Positions 17,866-26,150 of a DNA stretch of 64,000 nt are shown piece by piece. Under the pieces are notes generated by a model. The model was not told the DNA's origin, did not search any database, and saw only the letters and a list, made by a program, of their open reading frames with translations. Position 1 is the first letter of the stretch; each line of letters starts with the position of its first letter. Source of the DNA: an uncultured Collinsella sp. (lineage in GTDB: Bacteria > Actinomycetota > Coriobacteriia > Coriobacteriales > Coriobacteriaceae); assembly GCA_958403385.1 (NCBI GenBank), contig CATXXC010000014.1, positions 1 to 64,000 of the forward strand, read 5' to 3'. The translations under genes and the position numbers were made by a program.

Positions 17866-18135
17866 ATGTTGACCAAAACGTTACATTCAATCCGAGGCAT
17901 GTTCGAACGCTTGCTCAACATGTACAAAGAAAAGTCGACAAGGGGTCTTCTCGCTCTGATGGCTGCATTCGTATGCGGTTTTATCTGGCCACTCCTTGGT
18001 CTACTCGCTGCGGTTTGGACCCGGCATTCAGGAAAGCACGCGGATGCGGGCAGCGTTGCGGGCATGGCGGCCGTTATCAACATCGTTACTTACTTCATAC
18101 AGATAGCGACCAGGATTGTCTGCGGCTCGATTTGA
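17866..18135 (+). CDS. Small membrane protein in the alpha-glucoside operon
   Basis: 89 residues, with a basic N-terminus and two hydrophobic segments (~28-52 and ~65-88). AAGGAG lies just before ATG 17866. It sits between the transporter and the glucosidase genes and ends near the start of the latter, so it is co-transcribed with them. I do not recognise the family. It could assist the transporter or be a leftover fragment of a larger membrane protein. Confidence 0.55.
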   Translation: MLTKTLHSIRGMFERLLNMYKEKSTRGLLALMAAFVCGFIWPLLGLLAAVWTRHSGKHADAGSVAGMAAVINIVTYFIQIATRIVCGSI

Positions 18136-18154
18136 TTTGAAAGGCATGAACAAC

Positions 18155-19483
18155 ATGAACGGATACAAGATTGTAATCTGCGGCGGCGGCAGCACCTATA
18201 CCGCCGGTATCGTCAAAGACCTGATTGATCAAAAGGACGAACTGGGGATTCGTGAGCTTTGGCTCTATGACATCGACAAGGAACGCCAGGACACGGTCGC
18301 TGTGGTGGTTAAGGCAGTTATCGATGACCTTGCTCCCGAGATTCCCCTGCATGTAACTGTCGACCCCAAAGAAGCATTTACAGATGCGAACTTTGTTATG
18401 GCGCAGATGCGCGTGGGCGGGCTCAAGATGCGTATCCAAGATGAGCAGATCAGCCTGCGCCATGGCGTAGTCGGCCAGGAGACCTGCGGAGCAGGTGGCA
18501 TGGCCTATGGCATGAGGACCATCTTCCCCATGTGCGAGCTTGTCGATTTCTGCGAGGAGTACGCCTGCAAGGACTACTGGATCGTCAACTACTCCAACCC
18601 CGCTGCCATCGTAGCCAAGGCGATGCACAAGCTACGTCCAAACGCTCGCATTCTCGACATCTGCGATATGCCAGTAGAGATTGAAGCCCGCATGGCGGAG
18701 ATTTTGGGCTGCGAACTCAGCGACATTGAAGTCGACTACTTCGGCCTCAACCACTTTGGGTGGTTTACCAACGTGCGTTGCAAGGGCGTCGACGTTACAG
18801 ACAAGCTCAAAGAGCATGTGCGTAAATTCGGCTACATTTCCGAGGCAAGCCTCAATGACGCCTTGGTAAAGGACCCCGATTGGGCCCATACCTTCAAGAA
18901 TGCGGCGACGATTTCCACGCTATTCCAGGATTACCTCCCCAACACCTATTACCAGTACTACCTGTTGCCCGATGCCTGCGTGGAATACATGGACATCAAT
19001 AACACGCGTGGCATGCAGGTCGTAAACGGCCGCGAAAAGCGGATCTTTGATGCTTCTGCGGCGCTTAAGCGCGGTGAAAAGGTCGATCTCACGCAATTCT
19101 ATGTAGGCGTCCACGGCAGATTCATTGTCGATGTCGTCAAGTCTCTAGCGCATGACCTGCGACATCGCCAGCTGGTAATTGTGCCCAATAATGGCGCAAT
19201 CGAGAATCTCTCGGACGACGCGACCGTCGAGATTCCGGCGTACATCACCGATCGAGGAGCCGAACCGGTCCGCGTCGGGAAGATCCCCCGCTTCTACAAG
19301 GGCCTTATCGAACAGCAGGATGCCTGCGAAGGCCTTGTGGTCGAAGCCGTTATCGAAGGCTCCTACCAGAAGGCACTCGAGGCCTTCACCCTCAATCGCA
19401 CGATCCCCTCAGCGCGCGTGGCTAAGGAAGTCTTGGACGACATGATTGAGGCGAACAAGGGCTATTGGCCTGAACTGAAGTAG
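18155..19483 (+). CDS. 6-phospho-alpha-glucosidase (glycoside hydrolase family 4)
   Basis: About 442 residues. ATG 18155 is chosen because GAAAGG lies 10 nt upstream and GH4 enzymes begin directly with the Rossmann strand; ATG 18146 and an earlier frame start are alternatives. Visible family features are KIVICGGGSTYTAGIVKDL for NAD, VGQETCGAGGMAYGMR (metal-binding Cys region) and SNPAAIVAKAM, plus NHFGWF near residue 200. GH4 enzymes use NAD and a divalent metal, usually Mn2+, to open phosphorylated disaccharides by a redox-elimination route. It would act on the 6-phosphate delivered by the upstream PTS. Confidence 0.88.
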   Translation: MNGYKIVICGGGSTYTAGIVKDLIDQKDELGIRELWLYDIDKERQDTVAVVVKAVIDDLAPEIPLHVTVDPKEAFTDANFVMAQMRVGGLKMRIQDEQISLRHGVVGQETCGAGGMAYGMRTIFPMCELVDFCEEYACKDYWIVNYSNPAAIVAKAMHKLRPNARILDICDMPVEIEARMAEILGCELSDIEVDYFGLNHFGWFTNVRCKGVDVTDKLKEHVRKFGYISEASLNDALVKDPDWAHTFKNAATISTLFQDYLPNTYYQYYLLPDACVEYMDINNTRGMQVVNGREKRIFDASAALKRGEKVDLTQFYVGVHGRFIVDVVKSLAHDLRHRQLVIVPNNGAIENLSDDATVEIPAYITDRGAEPVRVGKIPRFYKGLIEQQDACEGLVVEAVIEGSYQKALEAFTLNRTIPSARVAKEVLDDMIEANKGYWPELK

Positions 19484-19507
19484 AGAAACCATCCAAATAG
19501 CAAAAGC

Positions 19508-19553
19508 ACAAAAGGTGGCCTCAAGGCATTAATGCTTTGGGGTCACCTTTTGT
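19508..19553. terminator. Bidirectional terminator between convergent genes
   Basis: A long, slightly interrupted hairpin (ACAAAAGGTGgCC ... GGtCACCTTTTGT) lies between the GH4 gene and the convergent regulator gene. Runs of A and T flank both sides, so it can stop transcription in either direction. Confidence 0.8.
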
Positions 19554-19557
19554 ATGA

Positions 19558-20415
19558 CTAAATCTCCGCAAAACTCGTAAAGATGAACGAATCGGCCTCG
19601 TGTTTTACACGATAGTTCTCTTGATAATCCTGATTGAATATAAGCGAATAAATAACCTGAAGCGTATACGTGAGCGAGATCATGGAAGAGTAATTGGCAA
19701 CCTTTCCAATCACGCGCTCTGATTTTGGAATGAGCAGGACAGTATCGCATTGCCTGGCGAGCGCCGAATCAGAAAACGCCGTGATTAAACACGGCTTGAT
19801 TCCGCGCTCGGAAAGAGCGGCGGCGTATTTGGAATAATCATAGTGAATGCCGCTGTAGCTTAGGAATAAAAACAGGTCTCCGGGCCTACCGTTCTTAACG
19901 TGCAGTGTCTGCAGGCCCCCGTCGTCTGCCATGGTGACATGACGATCGAGCTTGAGAAGATTGTTGCGAAAGATACATCCCGCCAGATAGCTTTCCCCTT
20001 TAGCAAAGATGTAAATTCGCGGGGCGCTAAGAACTGCCTTGGCGATTATGCTCAATTTGGCGCTATCGAGCTCAATTTTCGTTTGATCTATGACGCCCTT
20101 CAAGAGATTTGCAAGGTTGCCCTCGATGGCCTCAATTGAATCGGTACTGCCAAAAGGACGATTGTGATCGACAGTGGCAGCCAGAAGATAGTCTCCGCTT
20201 ATCTCCTGGATGAGCTGCATGATCAACTCTCGATAGCCGCTTAGGCCCAATTTCTTACAAAAGCGGATGATAGTCGCGTTCGAAGTGTAAGTCTCCTGTG
20301 CGAGCTTTGCCATAGTGAGGGTCTTAAGGTCGCCGGTATGATTGAGCAGATAGGTAGCAATGGCTCGGTCGGTTTCATTAAAAGACGCGCTGTTACGCAG
20401 GCTGTCAAGAATCAT
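19558..20415 (-). CDS. RpiR-family transcriptional regulator
   Basis: 285 residues: an N-terminal RpiR helix-turn-helix (LTMAKLAQETYTSNATIIRFCKKLGLSGY, ~34-60, split by the helix turn) and a C-terminal SIS sugar-phosphate-binding domain (~125-260, with FAKGESYLAG and LFLFLSYSG). Proteins of this type sense phosphosugars. Being convergent with the PTS/GH4 operon inside the same island, it most likely controls that operon in response to the imported sugar phosphate. Direction of control and operator are not visible. Confidence 0.87.
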   Translation of the reverse strand: MILDSLRNSASFNETDRAIATYLLNHTGDLKTLTMAKLAQETYTSNATIIRFCKKLGLSGYRELIMQLIQEISGDYLLAATVDHNRPFGSTDSIEAIEGNLANLLKGVIDQTKIELDSAKLSIIAKAVLSAPRIYIFAKGESYLAGCIFRNNLLKLDRHVTMADDGGLQTLHVKNGRPGDLFLFLSYSGIHYDYSKYAAALSERGIKPCLITAFSDSALARQCDTVLLIPKSERVIGKVANYSSMISLTYTLQVIYSLIFNQDYQENYRVKHEADSFIFTSFAEI

Positions 20416-20962
20416 GGTCGCTCCGATCGCTTTAGTTTGTCACTTAATTATGTCATTATCAAAACGACGGGCAGCTCTTCATACGCTGACTTACGCCCTG
20501 CAATCTCTCTTCTGATATTCCGCATGCTTCGGCAACATTATTTGTGCGGAGCACATCGCTCAAGTCTCAGCGAACAGATACGAAGAAGTTCGATTGCCAG
20601 AATTCACTGCCCGCCTTGAGACGCAGAGACGGCCTCCGAACAAGCTACATGCGGACTTGAGACAGCATAGCGCTCGCCCGTCGGCATCCTACGACCTGTA
20701 TCCCCCTCTCCCCTGTTTCCGTGTTGAGAGCAGTAGACGGGGCTCCAAGGGGACTTGTCCCTTTGGAGCGCAGGGTCCGGGGATGGCGCGGTCCATCCCC
20801 GGCACTATTATTAGCTAAGGACCGCCGAAACTCTTTCTAATTGGAGTTTATCGGTCGACAAGTCAAGCCGACCGGCCCGCGATTATCAATGGTTTATATG
20901 CTTCACAAAATAAATTGCCACGGGATTCACCCGCAATTCACCCGCAAAGTAAACCAATAAAG
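20416..20962. other. Right-end intergenic region of the island
   Basis: About 550 bp without a supported gene. Two hairpins stand out: 20742-20769 (GCTCCAA..GGGGAC / GTCCC..TTGGAGC) and 20777-20802 (CCGGGGATGG / CCATCCCCGG, perfect 10-bp arms). They resemble the GGGGACA-type intergenic hairpins seen elsewhere in the window. The regulator's promoter probably lies near its start. Confidence 0.4.
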
Positions 20963-20994
20963 AAAAAGCTCGGAAACAATTATGCTTCCGAGCT
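20963..20994 (-). terminator. Replacement terminator of tRNA-fMet carried by the island
   Basis: On the minus strand AGCTCGGAA-GCATAATTGT-TTCCGAGCT is followed by TTTTTC, right after the tRNA CCA end. It has a different stem from the one at 9455-9485 but keeps the AGCTCG base. This fits an element that restores both the tRNA 3' half and a terminator. Confidence 0.78.
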
Positions 20995-21051
20995 GCAAGT
21001 TCTTGGTCGCGGGGGCAGGATTTGAACCTACGACCTCCGGGTTATGAGCCC
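20989..21051 (-). repeat. Right attachment site (attR), part of the intact tRNA-fMet
   Basis: This stretch is identical over 63 bp to 9480-9542. It starts in the terminator stem, includes the CCA end, acceptor, T arm and anticodon arm, and ends inside the anticodon stem; past 21051 the two copies diverge. This is the usual crossover zone for integrases that use a tRNA anticodon arm. Confidence 0.92.
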
Positions 21052-21080
21052 GGCGAGCTACCAGACTGCTCCACCCCGCA
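21004..21080 (-). tRNA. tRNA-fMet (initiator, anticodon CAU)
   Basis: 77 nt including encoded CCA. The acceptor stem is TGCGGGG/CCCCGCG with a non-Watson-Crick pair at 1:72, and the anticodon is CAT in loop CTCATAA. The anticodon stem has three stacked G:C pairs (GGG/CCC), which is the hallmark of initiator rather than elongator tRNA. T loop TTCAAAT. Its 3' half is the island's attachment site, so the functional gene is now half chromosomal and half island-derived. Confidence 0.93.
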
Positions 21081-21277
21081 ATGTCTGGGCGCCTCATGTG
21101 CGCAAGAAAGAATATTACGCGGGAGTTCGGTAAACGGCAAGGAAAATCTCGTAGAGCATAATTCCTTCATATTTAAAACCCCTCAGCCCCTATCACCGTA
21201 AACGAATCGCGGCCGAGCGCCGTCGACGGCGCGTATACAATGGTGCGCGTCCTTTTATGCCAACACTGGGAGTAGAC

Positions 21278-22051
21278 ATGCTGCTCGCTATCGATATGGG
21301 AAACACGCAGACGGCAATGGGCCTGTTTGACGGAGACGAGCTGGTGCAGTCGTGGCGCATGCCCACCGACCGCTCTTATACCGCCGACGAGATCCATGTG
21401 CGCCTGATGGGTTTCTTTAAGATGTACGGCCTTTCGCTCGACGCGGTCGACGCGATCGCCTTTGCGGGCGTGGTGCCGCAGCTCTCGCGCGAATGGCACG
21501 CCGTGGCCGACCGCATTGCCGCAGACGCCATCGTCATTGGGCCGCAGACGGCCGCGGTGACCAAGCTGCGCGCGGCGCGTCCCCAAGCCGTAGGCGCCGA
21601 TCGCGTCGCTAACGCCGTTGCGGCCGAAACTTTCTACGGCGCGCCGGCAATCGTGGTGGACTTTGGCACCGCGACCAATATCGACGTCATCGATGGGGAC
21701 GGTTATTACATTGGCGGGGCGATTGCGCCGGGCATCCGCATCTCCATGGACGCGCTTGCCGCCCGTGCCGCCAAGCTCGCCAGTGTGCCGCTCGAGGCAC
21801 CCGAGCACGCCATCGGCCGCGATACCGAGGAGTGCATCAAGGTCGGCGCCGTGATGGGCGCCGCCGCCATGGCCGAGGGCCTGGTCGCGCGCATGAAGCG
21901 CGAGCTGGGGCGCGAGGACGCCACTGTTATCGCCACGGGCGGTCTCGCCAGCATCGTCGCCGATTCGACCGATGCCTTCGACGTGGTCGACGGACAGCTC
22001 ACCATCAAGGGTATCTGCGAAATCTACCGCCGCATGCAGGAGCTGGGATAG
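21278..22051 (+). CDS. coaX: Type III pantothenate kinase
   Basis: 257 residues, the usual CoaX size, from ATG 21278 with GGGAG at an ideal distance; the in-frame ATG at 21257 lacks this. It phosphorylates pantothenate, the first step of coenzyme A synthesis. Motifs: LLAIDMGNTQTAMGLFD (phosphate-binding at the N-terminus), DFGTATNIDVI near residue 130 and GGAIAPGIRIS near 148. It is monocistronic, between the tRNA and the palindrome-flanked ATPase gene. Confidence 0.93.
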   Translation: MLLAIDMGNTQTAMGLFDGDELVQSWRMPTDRSYTADEIHVRLMGFFKMYGLSLDAVDAIAFAGVVPQLSREWHAVADRIAADAIVIGPQTAAVTKLRAARPQAVGADRVANAVAAETFYGAPAIVVDFGTATNIDVIDGDGYYIGGAIAPGIRISMDALAARAAKLASVPLEAPEHAIGRDTEECIKVGAVMGAAAMAEGLVARMKRELGREDATVIATGGLASIVADSTDAFDVVDGQLTIKGICEIYRRMQELG

Positions 22052-22105
22052 GACAGGGGCTTAAGTCGAGCACGGGCGCGAGCGCGAACTAAGCAATGCA
22101 TCGGT

Positions 22106-22148
22106 CCTATTCCTCAAAAACGAAAATTTTTCAGTTTTGAGGAATAGG
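22106..22148. repeat. 43-bp palindrome, copy 1 (CCTATTCCTCAAAA family)
   Basis: CCTATTCCTCAAAA and TTTTGAGGAATAGG surround a GAAAA/TTTTTC core. It lies 8 bp past the stop of the ATPase gene on the minus strand. Two more copies lie upstream of the same gene. It may act as its terminator as well as being part of a dispersed repeat. Confidence 0.85.
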
Positions 22149-22155
22149 CTTTCTG

Positions 22156-23352
22156 CTAGGCCTCGTCGCACAGCCACCTCGCCAGGTCCACGATCTGCAC
22201 TCCGTCGCGATCCGTGGCCTCGTGATGCGTGCGGGCGAGAATCATCTTGGGATACGCATCGCCAATGCTCAGCAGTGGCGAAATCTCGCGTTCAAATGTC
22301 TTATCCGAGCCGATATCGTCGCTCACTTGAATATAGAGTTTCTCGCTCCGCTTGATTGCTACAAAGTCTATTTCCTTTTTATAGAGCACGCCGACGTATA
22401 CCTCGTATCCGCGGCGCAGCAGCTCGATTGCCACCATGTTCTCGTATACGCGTCCCCAATCCATATCACGTGTACCAAGAAGCGCATATTTAAACGCATG
22501 GTCCGCCAGATAGTACTTCTCGCCGCTCTTAAGGTATTTTTTGCCGCGGATGTCGTAGCGACGAACTTTATAGAAGGCAAACGCATCGCACAGGTACCCC
22601 ATGTACGTGCCGACCGTCTTGTTCGTAATCTTTAGCCCATCCGCATTTAATGCATCAGTAATGTTGCGTGCCGACGTAATGTTGGAAACGTTGTCCATCA
22701 TGTAATCGGCAATGCGCAGCAGCGCCGATTCGTTTCTCACGTTATGCCGCTGCACGATATCTCTCACGATGAGCGTCTTGAAGACGTTGGAGAGATATTG
22801 ATAGCGCTGCTCCTGCAGTGGATAAGGGTAGGAGCCGGACATACCGCCGGTTCTCGCGTACTCATCGAAGTCGCGGTCGACCTCGCCCTCGTCGCCATAG
22901 AGTCGATACTCCTCAAACGAGAATGGGAAAACCTCGATCTCAAACGTACGCCCCGTAAAGAGCGTCGACAGATCGCTCGACAGCAAAAAGGCATTCGATC
23001 CGGTAATGAATATGTCGTACTGCTCGGATGCGTGGAGGCTGTTGATCGCACGCTCAAAACCGTCGCACATCTGAACTTCATCGATAAGCAGAAAGTTTTG
23101 TTTGCCGGACACTCGATGCTCTTTTACATAGGCGAGCAGCGCGTGATACTCGAGCAGATTCTCGAACTCATCGAGGTTGTAGTTGATATGGATGACATTC
23201 GAATTGGACAGATTTGCCTCCACGTAATCGCGGAGGGCCTCGAGCAATTTTGATTTACCGCTACGACGGATGCCCGTGATGACCTTGATGTCCGGCACGC
23301 CAATAAGGCTCGTCAACATGTCCATATATGACGTTCTATTGATGAGTTTCAT
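22156..23352 (-). CDS. AAA-type ATPase with C-terminal DUF4143 region
   Basis: 398 residues. Walker A is in VITGIRRSGKSKLLEAL (~20-36) and Walker B in NFLLIDEVQMC near residue 95; sensor-like ITGSNAFLLSS follows. The C-terminal half resembles the nuclease-like DUF4143 region (KEIDFVAIK, then KLYIQVSDDIG) found in many bacterial and archaeal ATPases of unknown role. These genes often occur in several divergent copies per genome. Here the gene is framed by three copies of one palindrome, which suggests it moved or is regulated as a unit with them. Confidence 0.82.
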   Translation of the reverse strand: MKLINRTSYMDMLTSLIGVPDIKVITGIRRSGKSKLLEALRDYVEANLSNSNVIHINYNLDEFENLLEYHALLAYVKEHRVSGKQNFLLIDEVQMCDGFERAINSLHASEQYDIFITGSNAFLLSSDLSTLFTGRTFEIEVFPFSFEEYRLYGDEGEVDRDFDEYARTGGMSGSYPYPLQEQRYQYLSNVFKTLIVRDIVQRHNVRNESALLRIADYMMDNVSNITSARNITDALNADGLKITNKTVGTYMGYLCDAFAFYKVRRYDIRGKKYLKSGEKYYLADHAFKYALLGTRDMDWGRVYENMVAIELLRRGYEVYVGVLYKKEIDFVAIKRSEKLYIQVSDDIGSDKTFEREISPLLSIGDAYPKMILARTHHEATDRDGVQIVDLARWLCDEA

Positions 23353-23378
23353 TGGGGCCTCCTCGCGGTCTTTTATCG

Positions 23379-23419
23379 CTATTCCTCAAAATTGAAAAAT
23401 TTTCAGTTTTGAGGAATAG
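23379..23419. repeat. Palindrome, copy 2
   Basis: CTATTCCTCAAAA and TTTTGAGGAATAG around GAAAAATTTTC. It lies 27 bp upstream of the ATPase start codon, in the probable promoter or leader, so it could be an operator or an RNA hairpin. Confidence 0.83.
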
Positions 23420-23463
23420 GCTCTATAGCGAATATACCTCGCGAAAGACCGAGCTGCCTTAAT

Positions 23464-23506
23464 CCTATTCCTCAAAAACGAAAAATTTTCAGTTTTGAGG
23501 AATAGG
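23464..23506. repeat. Palindrome, copy 3
   Basis: Almost identical to copy 1, including the CCTATTCC/GGAATAGG ends. It is separated from copy 2 by 44 bp. Confidence 0.85.
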
Positions 23507-23538
23507 GCGCTGGCAACCCATTCCCCAGATAGGCGAAA

Positions 23539-23564
23539 CCCTCCCCGGCACAGGCCGAGGAGGG
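23539..23564 (-). terminator. Probable terminator of the BirA-like gene
   Basis: CCCTCC-TCGGC-CTGT-GCCGG-GGAGGG on the minus strand followed by only three T. It lies 41 bp after the stop. Weak T-run, so moderate confidence. Confidence 0.5.
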
Positions 23565-23604
23565 TCTTGTTGTCATGTCTATCTTTGGGCGCGAACGCCC
23601 CGCG

Positions 23605-24306
23605 CTACAGCCCGCGAATTCGTACGGCCTCGGGCGGAAACTCCTGCTCGCCGGCATCGGTCTTAATGGTCGCGCGACCCCAGATGTCCAGGCCCGCAAA
23701 CACACCGACCGCAAGCGGCAAGCCGTTGGGCGACACCGCCGCAACTTGGCGGCCCAGCAGCGGCACCATGTCGAAGTACTCGCCCAACACGGGGGCCAGC
23801 GGACCGGCAGCGCCCTGCGGCGTGTTGGCAACAACCGCCCAGGTGTCCACACGGGTCAGCACGGCGGCGGCCAACTCCTCGACCAGCGCTTCGTCAGCCA
23901 CGTCCACACCAAGCTCGCCCAGCGCCGAACGCTCAATATCCACCGTCACGGCACCGAACATGCCCGCAGCACCGGCACCGCCGTTCACGGCAACACGCGC
24001 GAGCGACGTCTCAAACGCAGGCGCACCGCACACGATATCGCTCGGCCACCGGATACCCACCTTGCCGGCAAGGCCCAGGCCCGGCGTCGACACTGTGCCC
24101 ACAAGCGCATCCATCATGCCCATCGCGGCCACAAACGGCAGGCCGTGGAAGGCGTGCATATTCACATCCGGACGCACGACCAGCGAAAACGTCAGCGAAG
24201 CATCGCCCGCGCTCCACGCGCACCAGCCCGCGGACACGCCCTCGCGGCCCGCGTTACGCGCCGCGTCGAGCTCGGTGCCGGCGGCAACAGCATTCATCTC
24301 GATCAT
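23605..24306 (-). CDS. birA: BirA-like biotin--protein ligase (divergent)
   Basis: 233 residues in the biotin/lipoate ligase fold. The LAGKVGIRWPSDIV stretch (~77-90) corresponds to the KWPNDI lysine region of BirA, and GRATIKTDAGEQEF near the C-terminus matches the BirA C-terminal SH3-like region. The biotin-binding GRGR motif expected near residue 50 is not recognisable, and no N-terminal HTH is present, so DNA regulation is unlikely. It would attach biotin to a carboxylase carrier protein. Its start codon abuts the stop of folPK, indicating coupling. Loss of the GRGR motif leaves some doubt about activity. Confidence 0.62.
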   Translation of the reverse strand: MIEMNAVAAGTELDAARNAGREGVSAGWCAWSAGDASLTFSLVVRPDVNMHAFHGLPFVAAMGMMDALVGTVSTPGLGLAGKVGIRWPSDIVCGAPAFETSLARVAVNGGAGAAGMFGAVTVDIERSALGELGVDVADEALVEELAAAVLTRVDTWAVVANTPQGAAGPLAPVLGEYFDMVPLLGRQVAAVSPNGLPLAVGVFAGLDIWGRATIKTDAGEQEFPPEAVRIRGL

Positions 24307-26055
24307 CTACATACGCCCCAATTCGCCAACGATATGGCCCACGCGGTCCTCGGGCTCCTTGACCTCGACACCGTTGTAGCGGAAGAACCGCGCCGGGTCG
24401 TGCATCAGGTCCTCGAGCGGCACCAGCACAAAGTCGCGCTCGCCAATGAGAGGATGCGGCAGGCGCAGCTTTTTGCCGCCGTGGGTCTCGCCGTCCATCC
24501 ACAGCAGGTCCAGGTCGATGGTGCGCGGACCGTTGGCCTTGGCCTTTTTGGAGCGGTCGCGCCCAAGCTCGGCCTCGATCTTCATGAGCTCGTCGAGCAG
24601 CACCAGCGGCGCCAGCTCGGTCTTGATCTCGATGACGGCGTTGGCAAACGCGTCCTGGCGCGTCTCGTAGGCCGGCTCGCTCTCGTAAATCTTGGAGGAG
24701 TTAGACACGCAGGTAAGTGGAATCTCGGCGATCATCTCACGTGCGGCGCGGATGTTGTCGCAGCGATGCCCCAGGTTGGAGCCCACGGCCACAAACGCGC
24801 GGCGCGGCTGCGGCTTGGCAACCGCCCAGTAGCCGTTCAGGAACTGCGCAAAACCCGCGGCGTCGTGCACGCGCACGATGTTGGCACCGGCCTGGATGGC
24901 GCCCAGGCACACGCCAAACGTGGCGGCATCGCGCGCGGCGGCCTCGGTCACGCCCGAGATAGCGCCCACAAAACGCTTGCGCGACACGGCGCACATGAGC
25001 GGATAGCCCAGTGACGCCATCTTGGCAGTCTCGCGCTGGATGACGATGTCCTCGTTAGCCGACTTACCAAAGCCCGGGCCAGGATCGATGCAGATGCGGT
25101 CGCGCGACACGCCGGCATGGATGAGCGTGCGGGCTTGGTCGGACAGAAAGCCCATAACGCGGCGCATGATGGGCGCCGAATCGGGCAGGGTGAAGCGGCG
25201 GAGCTGCGAGGTGGGCACGTAGGCTTCCTCGCGGCGGGCGCTGCGGCGCATCATGGCTGCCAGGTGGTCATTGGACTCCGATGCGACCTCGGTGGCTGCG
25301 GGCGCGGCCTCGGGCGCGGGCGCGACGGTCTCGGCGGCAGCAGCCTGCTCGGCGGCCGGCGTCTCCTGCCCCAGCTCGGTTGCAGGCTCGGACGTGGGCT
25401 CCGGCTCGCCAAACGGCAGTGAGGGCTGTACCACACCGCCCGGAAGCTTGGCCTCAACCTTGGGCTCGCCCAGCAACTTGCCGCGGCGGCGACGGGCCGG
25501 CTTCTCGGCCTCGCGCGCGGCCTCGGCAGCCGCTTCGCGTGCCTTCTCGGCAACAAACGCCGCAGCCGAGGTATCGAGCTGCACCGTTGCGTGCGTGCGG
25601 GCGGGCGCGGCGACCTCGCCGGCATGCATCACGATGACGCCGCAGGTGCTCGTCTTAACAAACTCGACCATCTTGGGATCGGTGAAGCCGGTCACGTCGT
25701 TGACGATCGAGGCGCCGCAGCGCACGGCCGCCTTGGCAACCGCTACATGACGCGTGTCGATCGAGACGATGGCGCCCTCCTTGGCCAGCGCGCGCACCAC
25801 GGGCAGCACGCGGCGCGCTTCCTCATCGGGGTTGACCGGGGTAAAACCAGGGCGCGTGGACTCGCCGCCCACGTCGATGATGTCGGCGCCGGCGTCGAGC
25901 ATCGCCAGGCCGTACTCGATGGCGGCATCGGGGTCGAAGTGCTCTCCGCCATCGCTGAACGAATCGGGCGTCACGTTGAGGACGCCCATGATGCGCGGAC
26001 GGTCAAAGCTGAGCTCGTACTTTCCGCACCGCCATGTCTTGCTGTCGTTCGCCAT
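24307..26055 (-). CDS. folPK: Fused dihydropteroate synthase - HPPK (FolP-FolK)
   Basis: 582 residues from ATG 26055 with AGGAGG 8 nt upstream. Residues ~20-370 are dihydropteroate synthase (IMGVLNVTPDSFSDGG; DVGGESTRPGF; DPGPGFGKS; SRKRFVGAI). Residues ~420-575 are 6-hydroxymethyl-dihydropterin pyrophosphokinase (FVAVGSNLGHR; GPRTIDLDLLW). The two catalyse consecutive steps of folate synthesis. An Ala/Glu/Pro-rich insert of about 150 residues interrupts the DHPS barrel between VIVMHAGEV and the segment leading to DPGPGFGKS. Upstream is a sirtuin gene (95 bp gap); downstream the BirA-like gene abuts. Confidence 0.92.
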   Translation of the reverse strand: MANDSKTWRCGKYELSFDRPRIMGVLNVTPDSFSDGGEHFDPDAAIEYGLAMLDAGADIIDVGGESTRPGFTPVNPDEEARRVLPVVRALAKEGAIVSIDTRHVAVAKAAVRCGASIVNDVTGFTDPKMVEFVKTSTCGVIVMHAGEVAAPARTHATVQLDTSAAAFVAEKAREAAAEAAREAEKPARRRRGKLLGEPKVEAKLPGGVVQPSLPFGEPEPTSEPATELGQETPAAEQAAAAETVAPAPEAAPAATEVASESNDHLAAMMRRSARREEAYVPTSQLRRFTLPDSAPIMRRVMGFLSDQARTLIHAGVSRDRICIDPGPGFGKSANEDIVIQRETAKMASLGYPLMCAVSRKRFVGAISGVTEAAARDAATFGVCLGAIQAGANIVRVHDAAGFAQFLNGYWAVAKPQPRRAFVAVGSNLGHRCDNIRAAREMIAEIPLTCVSNSSKIYESEPAYETRQDAFANAVIEIKTELAPLVLLDELMKIEAELGRDRSKKAKANGPRTIDLDLLWMDGETHGGKKLRLPHPLIGERDFVLVPLEDLMHDPARFFRYNGVEVKEPEDRVGHIVGELGRM

Positions 26056-26150
26056 GAACATCCTCCTAAAATGCCCACGCCGCCGAGCTTGGGGAGCTGG
26101 CGGCGGGGTCGCTTTGCACTCAGTCTTTCTATTGTATCCGCGCGCGCGGG

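Larger units (their letters stand above)
9480..21051. mobile_element. Integrated genomic island in the tRNA-fMet gene (11.5 kb)
   Basis: The island is bounded by 63-bp perfect direct repeats derived from the 3' half of the initiator tRNA. Next to the left end is a tyrosine recombinase gene, the usual arrangement for integrative elements. Cargo, left to right: broken integrase, ORF6N protein, caspase-like and TIR-like defence pair, IS3 and IS21 remnants, an unknown protein, then an alpha-glucoside PTS / 6-phospho-glucosidase operon with its RpiR regulator. No replication, relaxase or conjugation genes are visible, so it is not self-transmissible as it stands. Confidence 0.85.
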
